A stretch of 64,000 nucleotides of DNA from the NCBI RefSeq assembly GCF_002104995.1, contig NW_024468275.1, positions 1 through 64,000 on the forward strand, in the 5' to 3' direction. A program made the translations under genes and the position numbers. The stretch is from Linderina pennispora (taxonomy: Eukaryota; Kickxellomycota; Kickxellomycetes; Kickxellales; Kickxellaceae). Positions 53,101 to 62,810 of the stretch are shown here, piece by piece. Each line of letters begins with the position of its first letter. Within the stretch, counting starts at the first letter, position 1. The notes under the pieces were generated by a model. That model saw nothing but the letters and a program-made list of their open reading frames with translations, did no database searches and had not been told where the DNA came from.

Positions 53101-54287
53101 TCAACCAGCAGCTCGGCGATGCGTGCACGGTCAAGCAGGAAATCAACATACTTGTCTTTGTCCTTAGGGGCCAGCAGGACTTGGACGACCAGGACCAGTG
53201 CTTCGCGTGCTAGCTGGCCGGTCATGCCGGGTGCCAACAGGTACTCGACGATGACGTGCATGATCAGCATTTCGTGGCCACGGGCCGACTGCTGCTTGTA
53301 GTCGGAGGTGGCAGTGCGCAGCGAGGCGACAGCCAGATCGGCGGATTTTGCTGTGGTCTGCCATTCGCTGCCCCAGTCGAAAAACAGATAGACCATGTTG
53401 GAGTGTTCGCGCAGGCGTGTGAACAGCGAGACCACGAGCTTGAGCAGGTCGTGGCAGAGAATGACAGCGGTCTTGTCATTCGGGATGCAGTGGTATCCTT
53501 GGCCGAGCCGATTAGTGGTGGCTGAGCTCTGCTTGCCTTGCTTGCGGCCGATGGACGAGTAGACGCTGCCGACGGCTGTGGTTGAGGACCCGGCCATGGG
53601 CTCCTGGCGGCGCATGGGGTTGATGAGCGTGGTGGGGCTGGTCTGTACGACATTCAGGCATTGGCGCATGATCTCGACCAGCGGCAGCCGGATGGCGCTC
53701 TCTGGCAGCAGGCCCAGGGGAATGCATTCGATAAAGATGCCAAAGAAGTGAAGGACGTTCTTGCGCATGCCTCTGGGCAAATCGGCGTCGGCAAACTCCA
53801 CCAGCGAGTTCAGCACATGGTACTGCAAGAGGTACTCGATGCAGGGGCCGAACTCAAGCGGCTGGGCCAGGTGTTCCTTTGCGATGCCGTCGGCTTCGTG
53901 GTCGGCGGTCTCGAGCATCTCCAGGGCCAGCAGGCGCAGGGCAGATTCCAGGTGGTAGGGGATTGTGGTATCGGTGACCTCCAGCTTGCGCAGGTCGTCT
54001 TGGTTCTGCGGAGTATAGTACTCTTGAATGCGCGACCAGTGGTCCACCAGCATGTCGCGGCGGGTGGGCGAGGGGTTGTCAAAGGCATCGGCGACGTTCT
54101 CGACGAACATGCGTAGTTTGCCAAACATGCCGCCGGTGGTGCGCTGGTGCTGGGGGTGTTGTTGTGTTGGATTGGCGTAATTCTGATTGGTTCGTGGCGG
54201 GGGGTTGCGGGTGGACTGGGCGTTGTGAGAAGGGTAGTTCCGGTGGCCGCGGTGCAGCTTCGCCTGTGGAGAAAAGTTGCCTTGCAT
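50115..54287 (-). CDS. FHF complex HOOK-interacting protein (FHIP/RAI16-like), right copy
   Basis: Intact, 1390 residues, one Ser longer than the left copy in the C-terminal Ser run. Differences cluster in low-complexity linkers (for example LTKAKVVNALSD versus LTKPNIVNALPD near residue 1050), while the N-terminal and C-terminal family blocks are unchanged. That is what purifying selection on both copies would give. The 3' flank matches the left copy for about 109 bp before the arms part. Confidence 0.88.
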   Translation of the reverse strand: MQGNFSPQAKLHRGHRNYPSHNAQSTRNPPPRTNQNYANPTQQHPQHQRTTGGMFGKLRMFVENVADAFDNPSPTRRDMLVDHWSRIQEYYTPQNQDDLRKLEVTDTTIPYHLESALRLLALEMLETADHEADGIAKEHLAQPLEFGPCIEYLLQYHVLNSLVEFADADLPRGMRKNVLHFFGIFIECIPLGLLPESAIRLPLVEIMRQCLNVVQTSPTTLINPMRRQEPMAGSSTTAVGSVYSSIGRKQGKQSSATTNRLGQGYHCIPNDKTAVILCHDLLKLVVSLFTRLREHSNMVYLFFDWGSEWQTTAKSADLAVASLRTATSDYKQQSARGHEMLIMHVIVEYLLAPGMTGQLAREALVLVVQVLLAPKDKDKYVDFLLDRARIAELLVEHLGYLHSQMPVYRPIPRTPNSQLFRNDYTGGRTMPPLTRRMHPESASLAGRFNFKANLRDLLANEGIIRSVAKREQRESDILVSARKILEHVDAFFLCWELLDELCVVGQCDSRIVAAVQSQLSNGFLRTHIEPALLATMASMSQANTTISYLTDLITITHSSHVLDALFMVLLGSDLAPERAPQDRPKNMHLLSKEDQELLDSIEDEALRAEAAALLLPPGFDLSTLGTTKSDDKSSGSEPNPLRATLISWMTYTDNTHLSLNTLRLFDTILSTMNQFAYTSLALRNFLDEPAGNSHAGTQMSPLVGAALPAASAADGGDDDDEKPLANLVQPQGDALGEFYSGPAIGLGMSVAVDQELVRAVVERFLDASPSNISNAMPEVVVSAAIRIDERPSPTNSQSPRSPQDSQSLPVLDQQLEAPRNFQNMRSIIMREAQGCDEYVQDCLQRLRVNQEYIRKCWQSKARFVRKHAPAHHTQSTSDSTTGNTEDVSRQIDDSLAAFYPGGFLASLVKQFSLVVKRHMAYSLMLTSMINKLACIADPALCAYLFLANSATLPKTQVTGDASEETESKPIKPMLLYDGFVSAAADAYVKSERVPKFSARLARQHREGVETAVRVGAAQRRDVEKAVQAMRANEQQQQQAGSLTKAKVVNALSDAKITTGRSYATAAAATPKPQTSQDQVTKTQSATDDQDDTPLALLPSSTSRNANTGSTEVDESLSGLQISNVPLDSTKPSDSVAKQRGPATLKQVVALLGTPIRRFVHGYIVLDEFGKEMAATALALHTLELDRAMDRVMRANALGSAFLGDVNQEEYADLLDYYDPEEPAYRRAEAVKESLRIGSSVIDLSSGRNHPHHDRKSLGIIEPSSPTKVRKDRRRGSVSGKSGRNRSLSSTSGHTSTLLVALEEAAVSAQNQQKQPTDDGNDGSEGASNIGLAKKRSSSRRRSRRKSTRSAQQLQQMLAADGSQPAGSGGNVKRKGSSSSRRKPQGAAVSQ

Positions 54288-54558
54288 CGGTCACAAGAGT
54301 CTATGATTAGAGTATAAAAGGGAGAGCGGAGGGTAGGTAAGCTTGCAAAAGGAGAAATGCGTGCTTCTGAATACCATGTGCAGGCGTGTCTACCTCGTCG
54401 CAAGATGGGTGCGATGAGCAAAACCGAGCCAGCCAATCACAAAGCCCGTCCATCGAGCCCAAAAATGCATCAGAGCAAACAGAAAAAATTGATGCCAAAT
54501 TTTTTTATAGCTTCTCCTCTGCACCTCCATTCCCACACAAAACAAACTTGTACAAAAA
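54288..54558. promoter_or_regulatory. Shared divergent promoter of ELP3 and FHIP, right copy
   Basis: 271 bp between outward-facing ATGs. It differs from the left copy by a few substitutions and a one-base length change. Confidence 0.5.
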
Positions 54559-56202
54559 ATGAGCACGTCCAAGAAAGCGCAGGCGTCGCATGCCGAGAAA
54601 ATGGTGAAGACGTGTGCGGGTATTGTGGCAGAGCTGATTGAAGCGCACAATGCCGGGGTGTCGGTGAACCTGAATGTAGTCAAGTCGAGGCACTCTCGCG
54701 AGAACAAGTTGTCGGCACAGCCGCGGCTGGTGGACATCATCGCGGCAATTCCAGAGCAGTACAAGAAGTACCTGCTGCCGAAGCTCAAGGCGAAGCCGAT
54801 CCGCACGGCGTCAGGCATTGCGGTGGTGGCAGTGATGTGTAAGCCGCACCGGTGCCCGCACATCTCGATGTCGGGGCAGATTTGCGTGTACTGCCCAGGC
54901 GGGCCGGACTCAGACTTTGAGTACTCAACGCAGTCGTATACAGGCTACGAGCCGACTAGCATGCGGGCAATCCGGGCACGGTACGAGCCGTTTGAGCAGG
55001 CGCGCGGGCGGATCGACCAGCTGCGGTCGCTGGGACACAGCGTGGACAAGGTGGAGTACATCATCATGGGAGGTACGTTCATGTCGCTGCCGGAGGAGTA
55101 CCGCAACTGGTTCATCATGAACCTGCATGATGCACTGTCGGGCCATCGCAGCAACGACGTGGACGAGGCAGTGCGGATGTCGGAGCAGAGCCAGACGAAG
55201 TGCATTGGCATCACGATCGAGACGCGGCCAGATGCAGCGCTGAAGCCGCACCTGAGCCACATGCTGCGGTATGGGTGCACGCGTCTCGAGCTAGGGGTGC
55301 AATCGGTATACGAGGACGTGGCGCGCGACACAAACCGTGGGCACACGGTTCGAGCCGTGTGCGAGTCGTTCCAGCTGGCCAAGGACGCCGGATACAAGGT
55401 GGTGGCGCATATGATGCCAGATCTACCGAACGTAGGCATGGAGCGCGACCTGGAGCAGTTCAAGGAGTATTTTGAGAACCCGCAGTTCCGCTCGGACGGG
55501 CTGAAGCTCTACCCGACGCTGGTGATCCGCGGCACGGGTCTGTATGAGCTGTGGCGCACCGGGCGCTACCGCAACTACACGCCGAACGCGCTGGTTGACC
55601 TGGTAGCACGGATTCTGGCGCTGGTTCCGCCATGGACGCGCGTGTATCGTGTGCAGCGCGACATCCCGATGCCCCTGGTGACGTCGGGCGTGGAGCATGG
55701 CAATCTGCGCGAGCTGGCGCTGCAGCGCATGCGTGATCTGGGCACGGCCTGCCGCGACGTGCGCACGCGCGAGGTGGGCATTGTGGATATCCACACCAAG
55801 GTCAAGCCGGACCAGGTCGAGCTGGTCAGGCGCGACTATGTGGCGAACGGCGGCTGGGAGACGTTCCTGGCGTACGAGGACCCCGACCAGGACATTCTTG
55901 TGGGGCTGCTGCGGCTGCGCAAGTGCTCGGCTGAGACGTTCCGGCCGGAGCTGCTGACGGGGCAGTGCTCGATTGTGCGCGAGCTGCACGTGTATGGCTC
56001 GGTGGTGCCGGTTCATTCACGCGACCCGACGAAGTTCCAGCACCAGGGATTCGGCACGCTGCTGATGGAGGAGGCCGAGCGCATTGCGCGCGAGGAGCAT
56101 GGGTCGGTGAAGCTAGCGGTCATCAGCGGCGTGGGCACGCGCCACTACTACCGCAAGCTAGGCTTTGAGCTGGACGGGCCATACATGTCCAAGATGCTGT
56201 AG
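54559..56202 (+). CDS. ELP3: Elongator catalytic subunit ELP3, right copy
   Basis: Intact, 547 residues, and by eye the same protein as the left copy. The nucleotide sequence has scattered synonymous differences. All radical-SAM cysteines and the GNAT loop are kept. ELP3 is normally single copy in fungi, so two intact copies are unusual unless the arms are alleles. Confidence 0.98.
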   Translation: MSTSKKAQASHAEKMVKTCAGIVAELIEAHNAGVSVNLNVVKSRHSRENKLSAQPRLVDIIAAIPEQYKKYLLPKLKAKPIRTASGIAVVAVMCKPHRCPHISMSGQICVYCPGGPDSDFEYSTQSYTGYEPTSMRAIRARYEPFEQARGRIDQLRSLGHSVDKVEYIIMGGTFMSLPEEYRNWFIMNLHDALSGHRSNDVDEAVRMSEQSQTKCIGITIETRPDAALKPHLSHMLRYGCTRLELGVQSVYEDVARDTNRGHTVRAVCESFQLAKDAGYKVVAHMMPDLPNVGMERDLEQFKEYFENPQFRSDGLKLYPTLVIRGTGLYELWRTGRYRNYTPNALVDLVARILALVPPWTRVYRVQRDIPMPLVTSGVEHGNLRELALQRMRDLGTACRDVRTREVGIVDIHTKVKPDQVELVRRDYVANGGWETFLAYEDPDQDILVGLLRLRKCSAETFRPELLTGQCSIVRELHVYGSVVPVHSRDPTKFQHQGFGTLLMEEAERIAREEHGSVKLAVISGVGTRHYYRKLGFELDGPYMSKML

Positions 56203-56545
56203 TGTCGGTGGCGGTTGGCAGCAAGTGTAGTCTTTTCTTTCTTCCGTCAGAGCGGGTATGAATGGAGAATACCGGGGATGTGGTTAGGGCTGGATCCATG
56301 CTTGTGGGCACTCGTCTGCATTGAGCAAAAGGCTGATCAGTGCTGGCGGCGGGGAGAGCGCTTGATGCGCGTGACTCTGGGCGCTGGTTGTGTGTCGCCG
56401 ACAATCAGAGTGCCTCCTCTCCGTCACACACAAAAATATTTGGAGCTTTCCATGCATTGCACGCTGCTCTGCCACTATTTCTCCTCTGCTGCTCGCATTT
56501 CCCTTCCTTTCCTAGACTGTTTTTGGGCCTCCACACTATTTGGAA

Positions 56546-59201
56546 ATGACACGGCGAAAAGAAATAACTGAGGTGCGTTTATTTTTTGTCAAGCAGTGGC
56601 AGCCCCAGAACCCCCAGCAGTGTTGTCCAGTCGGGTTAGGAGGTTCGAGCACTTTGGTTTCTCAACTACGCAGCAAGGCTCCAATGCATGTAGGATATTC
56701 TCCCACCGGTGCCTCCGTCGGCCTGTGCGTTTGCATACCGGCCATACACAGCATCAGGGGCTGCGCGAGCACAGCGGCAGGACTCGGGCAGTAGCGAGGG
56801 CGTGTATGGCGGGCAAGGGTGGGCTATGGGGGAGGGTGGCTCGGATGACGACGGCGAGGCGCCGTGTGTGCGGGTGGTGCGGCGGCAGACGAGCAGTGGG
56901 GAGGACCGGGAGCGGATGGCGAAGCTGCATTCGCGGGCGATCTGCGCTAGGCTGAGCGAGGCGAAGCGATTGGTGGATGATGCGCGGTTCGAGTATGCGT
57001 GCGATGTGGTGTTTGAGTGCCAGCGCGGGTAGGCTATCCATGGATGAGTTATCTCGTGGGCATGGAGGAACCATGGCAGGCTAAATACTGGTGCTGCGCA
57101 TTGTAGGTTCAATTTTCTCGGCAAGGCGAATTTTAGCCCGAAGCTGTAAGTACCAGTGCGAAGCCAATGTGAAGACACATGAAACGCGCGTTTTGCTTTG
57201 GGAGGGGGTAATTGCATGCATTAGTAGGCAGAATTTTCAGCATATGGCCGTGTCCCATGGCCAGCGCAGCCGCAGCATTGGGTGGGCGAGGGAGCAGCAA
57301 GTGTGAGAGACGTATGTGCACACGGGTCATATGAGAGATGGTTTGCATAATCGCACGTTTTTCCTTCTTACCATAGGCTGCATCCGATGGATCCACCGCC
57401 GTGGAGCGACGTGACGATGAAGCTGACGCTGGCGAACGTGCATTCGTACCAGCTGCCAGACCCATCGTGGGAGTGGGTGTCGCCGCGCTGGCTGATTGAT
57501 ATGACGGCAGATGTGGACGAGGATGGATGGCAGTACGCGACGCGGTTTGCGACCAAGTCGCGTTGGCGCGGGCGGCACTCGGCGGCCAAGTCGTTTGTGC
57601 GGCGGCGGCGGTGGGTGCGGCTGCGGCGGCGGCTGCGCATGCAGGTGGCAGCAGCGACCGGCGCCAATATCCACAGCCCGGTCGTGTTCAATCCAAATCT
57701 GCAGCCGCCGCAGGAGCTCAAGCGCGCTAAGGCGATTGGCAGTGTGGCCAAGGCGGTCACAGGGTCCAAGGGGTCGGTGTCATATACGCTAAAAGACGGA
57801 AAATACACGGCCCACTCGTCGGCTAAGCTCGACCGGTTGAAGGCAGACGCGGTGGATGCGCATCGGCGGGCAGCCGATCAGAGCCGCCTGTCGATGGAGC
57901 TGCCGCACCAGCCGGAGGCGGGCACCGATGAGCTGAACCGACGGCTCACAGAGCAGCAGCGCGCAATGCGCACGCGGCTCAGCGACGGCAATATCCCGGG
58001 CACGGCAATTCCGTACAGCGACCTGGACCGCGACAGCCCGGCGTCATTGTCGGATAATGCGGCGATGGTCCATAGCCCTGATACGCCAGTGGTGGAGACG
58101 TGGTTTGACCAGGTGGCTGTGCGATATGCTGACCACAGCTCAGCGGTCATGGCCAGCACACGGTACCTGCTCGACCTGCCGCTGCCGACCGGCGGCACCA
58201 CAGCACGACGTGATGGTGACGGGGCACTTGCGGCGGATGAGGTGCAGGGGTACGTGGATGGAGTGCCAGGGCGCTTCGTGCGGCTCACTGGTCTGATGGC
58301 TCCTGAGCCGACGATGCCACAGGACCCGGTACTGCGCGGCATGCACTACACTACCGCTGAGGAGACACCAATGAGAGGCAAAAGCATTTCACAGCGGCGA
58401 CATTCGCGGCGGGCGTCGCTGGTCTCTGCTGTGCCAGTGCGCGTGTCGTCACCACCGCCGCTGGCTGAGCTTCTGCCGCCGTCAGTGCCGCTAGCGAGAA
58501 ACAACACGGCTGCCAGCGCCCTGGAGGTTCCGCTGCCACTGACAGTCTCTGTGGTCTCGGACGACAGTGGCTTTGCAGAAGCGGCGCTGCGGCGACATGC
58601 ATCCCTGAATTCGGTGAGCAGCGGAGCGCAATCGCCCAACAGCATTGTGTCATTGGCGTACCAGCCTGCCGGAGCGCATCTGGCGCCATATTCCAACCCA
58701 TATGCGCCCGTGGCGCTTGGAAACGCATCGACCACGACTGGCAAAGTGGACACGGCATTATTGGCTGTGACTGTGCGTAGCATGCGGCGGGCGCTGGGGA
58801 CGCTGTCACTGGACCGCGAGCGGCTGGATGTATTGCGGGAGGCATTGCAGCAGGGCGGGATGGCGGCGGCAGCGGTTTGGCGGAACCTGGGCTGGCTGCA
58901 TTACGAGTTGCTGCAGTACGATGCGGGGCGGCAGCAGCTGATTGCGCTGATGATGCAGTTTGCTGAGACGTGCCCGGTGCAGGCGGTCGCGTGGGGGGAG
59001 GCTGGGCAGGTGCCGGTGCGGGAGCAGGAGGAGCACCGGGGACTAGTGGAGGGTGGTGGCGGTGGGCTGACAGCGTCGCAGGTGTGGCGGTTTGTGATCC
59101 GGCCGGTGGTTGGCCTGGACGGCGATTTGTTCTACTCGGACTACAAAAATATGGTGGTTGCGGTGGCCAAGTGGTCGCTCAGACGGGCGACTCGCAAGTG
59201 A
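56546..59201 (+). CDS. DysF (peroxin/ferlin) domain protein, four exons, right copy
   Basis: Exons 56546-56572, 56694-57028, 57107-57145 and 57377-59201, with GT-AG introns of 121, 78 and 231 bp; 741 residues. Exon lengths are identical to the left copy, and intron differences are only substitutions and a 1-bp indel, which supports the splice model. Replacements relative to the left copy are few and lie mostly in the disordered tail (A/V, T/A, D/N changes). The gene ends 151 bp before the outer right CorA on the same strand. Confidence 0.85.
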
Positions 59202-59352
59202 TGCAGAAAACTGGAGCCGGTTGCGAACCGGGTCAGGAGCTGGAATAGATGCCCCAATGGAAGATTCTTCCAGCCGTCCATCTTTCAGCTTTTTTTGTTC
59301 TTCCTCCACTTTTACATTTGTAATATACTTCTTTTTTTTTTTTTTTTTTAAC

Positions 59353-60741
59353 ATGACCGACAAATCGTCGCCGTTTGGGTCGTCGCTGCTATTGCATGAC
59401 ATCCATACAGAGAACCAGAGGCTACGGGCAGCAAACACGCACATGCTGCGCACCGAGTCCGAGCAGCGTGCTCGCGCGACCCACTGTTTGCAGGACCTGT
59501 TGTCGGACAGCAAGAACAGCAGCGCCGACGATATTGAGCGGCTGGTGCAGCTGCTTCTTGGCAGCACCGAGTGTGTAGTCCGCGAGACAGCAACCCACGA
59601 GAACACGGACTGCATGGGCATGGAGGACGCGGCAGTGCACCGGCGGGACTGGGATATGGCAGCGCTGCGGGAGCTGGCAGCCACAGGGGCTGTGGGCGAG
59701 CCTGAGGCTCTCAAGACGATGGCAGATGCAGGCGGGTTCGCAGTCAATGAGGACACACGGTTTATGGTGTTCAGCGAGGCGATGGGCGTGTACCAGGCTT
59801 CGGAGTTGGGTAAGCCCTGCTTGGATGTGATCGCCGAGCAGAGCGGGTTCTTCTGGCTGGACGTGGTAGATGCGACCAAACCAGAGATGGACAGGCTGGC
59901 ACGTGTGTTCGGAATCCACCCGCTGACAGTGGAAGACATTCTGGAGGACACAGGCGACAAGATCGAGGAGGTCAGTGACTACCACTTCGTTGTGTATCGG
60001 GCAGTGGACGCCGAGATGGCGGCATGCCCGATAGCCATGGTGGTGAAACGGCGGTTTGTGCTGACGTTCCATGGGCGCACAACGACCGAGCATGTGGAGC
60101 AGGCGGTGGACCGGCTGGCAGCCATGGCGGAGATCGGCGGGCAGTCGGTGGTGTATGTGCTGCTGGACGGGATGACGGACGCGCTGACCATGGCCATGCG
60201 CACCGTGGCATTGGAGGTGGACCAGGTGGACGAGCTGGTGATGGTTCTGTCGCCACTGGAAAAGGCGGATGTTCTGCAGCGCACGGGGCTGGTGCGGCGG
60301 CGGCTGCTGGCGCTCTGGCGGCTAATGCACGGCAAGCCTGAGGTGGTGCGGGCGCTGATGCGCATGACGCCCGACCTAGATGAGCGCCATCTGCTGGGCG
60401 ACGTCCTGGATCATCTGGGCGCTATGCAGTCGGCCTGTGCTCATTGTGATATGGTGCTGGCGCGGGCTCACTCAAACTACATGGGCCAGATCTCGCTGGA
60501 GCTCGGCGATGCCTGTGTGGGCACGACGGTGTTTTCGAGCCAGTGGCTAGTCATCACTGCCATTCTGCTGCCAATCCAGTTCGTCACCGGCCTATTTGGC
60601 ATGAACGTGCCTGTGCCGTTCAAGCCGAACGAGGATACTGGCGAGCATGAGAACCTGCGTGCCTGGATGACAATCATGGGGAGCTGCATTGCCTTTGTCG
60701 TGGTGTTTGGTGGGTGGGCAAAGTGGAAGAAGATCTTTTAA
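59353..60741 (+). CDS. CorA-type magnesium transporter, outer right copy
   Basis: Intact 462-residue CorA. The first-helix segment equals the outer left copy (VFSSQWLVITAILLPIQF), while the rest carries right-arm variants shared with the inner right copy (FHGRTTTEH, silent sites near 59395, 59524, 59574, 59722, 59790, 59869, 59910 and 60269). Private changes are NTHMLRT, RATHCLQ and ELGKPCL. It follows an 18-base T run. Confidence 0.95.
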   Translation: MTDKSSPFGSSLLLHDIHTENQRLRAANTHMLRTESEQRARATHCLQDLLSDSKNSSADDIERLVQLLLGSTECVVRETATHENTDCMGMEDAAVHRRDWDMAALRELAATGAVGEPEALKTMADAGGFAVNEDTRFMVFSEAMGVYQASELGKPCLDVIAEQSGFFWLDVVDATKPEMDRLARVFGIHPLTVEDILEDTGDKIEEVSDYHFVVYRAVDAEMAACPIAMVVKRRFVLTFHGRTTTEHVEQAVDRLAAMAEIGGQSVVYVLLDGMTDALTMAMRTVALEVDQVDELVMVLSPLEKADVLQRTGLVRRRLLALWRLMHGKPEVVRALMRMTPDLDERHLLGDVLDHLGAMQSACAHCDMVLARAHSNYMGQISLELGDACVGTTVFSSQWLVITAILLPIQFVTGLFGMNVPVPFKPNEDTGEHENLRAWMTIMGSCIAFVVVFGGWAKWKKIF

Positions 60742-60871
60742 GCAATCACGTGCTGTGCGCAAATTTGGTCTTGCTAGCTCTGGGCTTTTTCGGGCGGGTC
60801 TGCTTCTGTCCAGGCTTATCTCCAATATATTTTCTTAACCCTTCCCTGTACTTCAGAATTCCTCGGAGACA

Positions 60872-62810
60872 ATGGACCCAGAGTACCGCTCAATTGCGCG
60901 CATTCTGGCAACCAGCCGGGCGCCAAACATCATTGCTGAGGTGACGCAGGACCTGCTGGTGCGCTGGCCGCTTACTGCCATGCCTCTTTTGGCCGCATCG
61001 CGGCAGCTGGAGCTCCTGGGCCAGTACATAGCGACGTTGCGCGTGCGCGCGTATCGCGACCGCATAGCATCGACAGAGGAGCGCGCACGTCTGCAGGGCA
61101 ACGCCGTAGACCGGGCTGCCCATTGGCTAGTTGTGGGTGCGTGGCAGCGCGAGGCCCACGGAATTAGCGATCAGACCGACCGGCAGGCCATAGCGGCTCT
61201 ATTTAAAGTGGCCGAACGCAGCTCGGGGCTGCCGGCGCTGGCGCTGTTGGCAGGCGTGCTGCGGGCAATGCAGGCTGAAAACGTAGTCGATCCGCTGGTT
61301 GAGCAATGCGCAGTGGTGCTGGCGAATGTCGTCCGGGAGCTGGGCAGCCGCGACGAGGGCTTTGGCGGGGAGCATGGAACGGCAGCGCTGATTATGGTGA
61401 CTGGCGTGGTGGATGCGATGGCGCCTGGGCATGTACGGATGCTGGCCGGGCAGTGTGCGGCGATGGTTGCGGCGGTGTTGGATCCGCAGGGCGGAGTGCT
61501 GGGCATGGAGCGGATTGCGTCGCGGGAGTTCTGCCGGCAGCGCGTGGAGCATGTGGTGGTGCGAGAGATTGGCGGGGGTGGTGCGGGCGTTGACTGTGCT
61601 GATCGACAGCCCGGCATTGGCACTGCCGGATGCTGCGCGGATTGTGCATGTGGTGCATGCGAATGCCACAGCCGCACTGCTGGCCTATGAGCGGGCGGCT
61701 GCAAAGCTGCCGGCGTTTGCGGAGGACGCACAGCCGCCGGAGCTGCAGCTGCTGGCGGCTACAGTTCTGGCAGTGCTGCATGTGCTGGAGGCGGTGCTGC
61801 AGCGGTACTTTATCGACGACGCTGGCCCAAACGAGCAGCTGGTGGTGGATCTGTGGGTGGCTGTGGTGGATGCCATGGCCTGTGTGCATTTTGCGACGCT
61901 GGCGTTTGGCCGCTCGGGCGTCGACGTGTTCAAGCGGGCCAGCTCCCTGGCGCTCGGGTTCATTGTGGCGCGCCCCCCGCACGTTGCCAATGCGGCGGTG
62001 CGGCGGCTGTTCCACAGCCAGCCGTGTTTGCTGTATATGGCCGCGCGGCCGGTCTGGGGAATCCACGCGGTGCGCAGCTGCACAGTGCTGTTCTACATGG
62101 ACTTGCTGGAGCACCTGGTTGGCCGCCTGGCGAACAACACGCTGATGACCATGGTTTTGCCGCTGGTGACGCGCTACGCCGACTCCAATGCATTGCGATA
62201 CGCTGGCCCTGACTGGTTCGAGTCTGCGCACGCCGTGGTGCTGGCGGTGCTGGAGGCAGTGAATAGTGAGGACTCGGCAGTCCAAGCCGAGGGGGAATGG
62301 CGCCGCGCGGCGCTGGTGGTGGAGGTGGTGCCATGGTATACGGATCTGCTGCTGGAGCTGTATCCGGGCAGGGGCATTTCTGGCGAGCTTCTGCTGATTG
62401 CATATACGGCGGCGGTCCGGGCTGCGACAGCGCACAGCGCGCCAGTATTGGCGCAGGATGCGGATGCGGTGCCGGTGAATCTGGGCTATGCGCTGGCGTG
62501 GGAGCGTGTGGAGGCGCTGGAGCGGAAAATCGACGCCCATGTGCGGAACACCGTGACGGCCACAGTATCGAGACAGGAGCTGATGCTGGTATTGCTGGAG
62601 CTGCTGACCGCAGTGCCGCTGGAGCTGCTGCCGAAACTGATGGACAAGTTCCAGGTGCGCTGGGAGGCAGAGCCCGAGTGGGCTATGCGTCGCGCACTGC
62701 TGGATGCCGCCCAGGACATGGTCGTTGAGCGTGCAGAGCTGGCCCGCAAGCCGGCCTTGGCAATGTGGACATGGAAGATGCGGACCGAATTCAATGCCGC
62801 GAGGATCTAG
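60872..62810 (+). CDS. Pex8-like peroxin (tentative), right copy with one +1 insertion
   Basis: Same gene as 8784-10725. One extra G in a G5 run at 61573-61577 (G4 in the other arm) breaks the frame after REIGG; the frame resumes and stays open to the stop at 62810. The four insertions of the left copy are absent here. Reading past the single insertion gives 645 residues, rich in Ala and Leu helices, with the FESAHAVVLAVLEA and PWYTDLLLELYPG segments. Confidence 0.5.
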
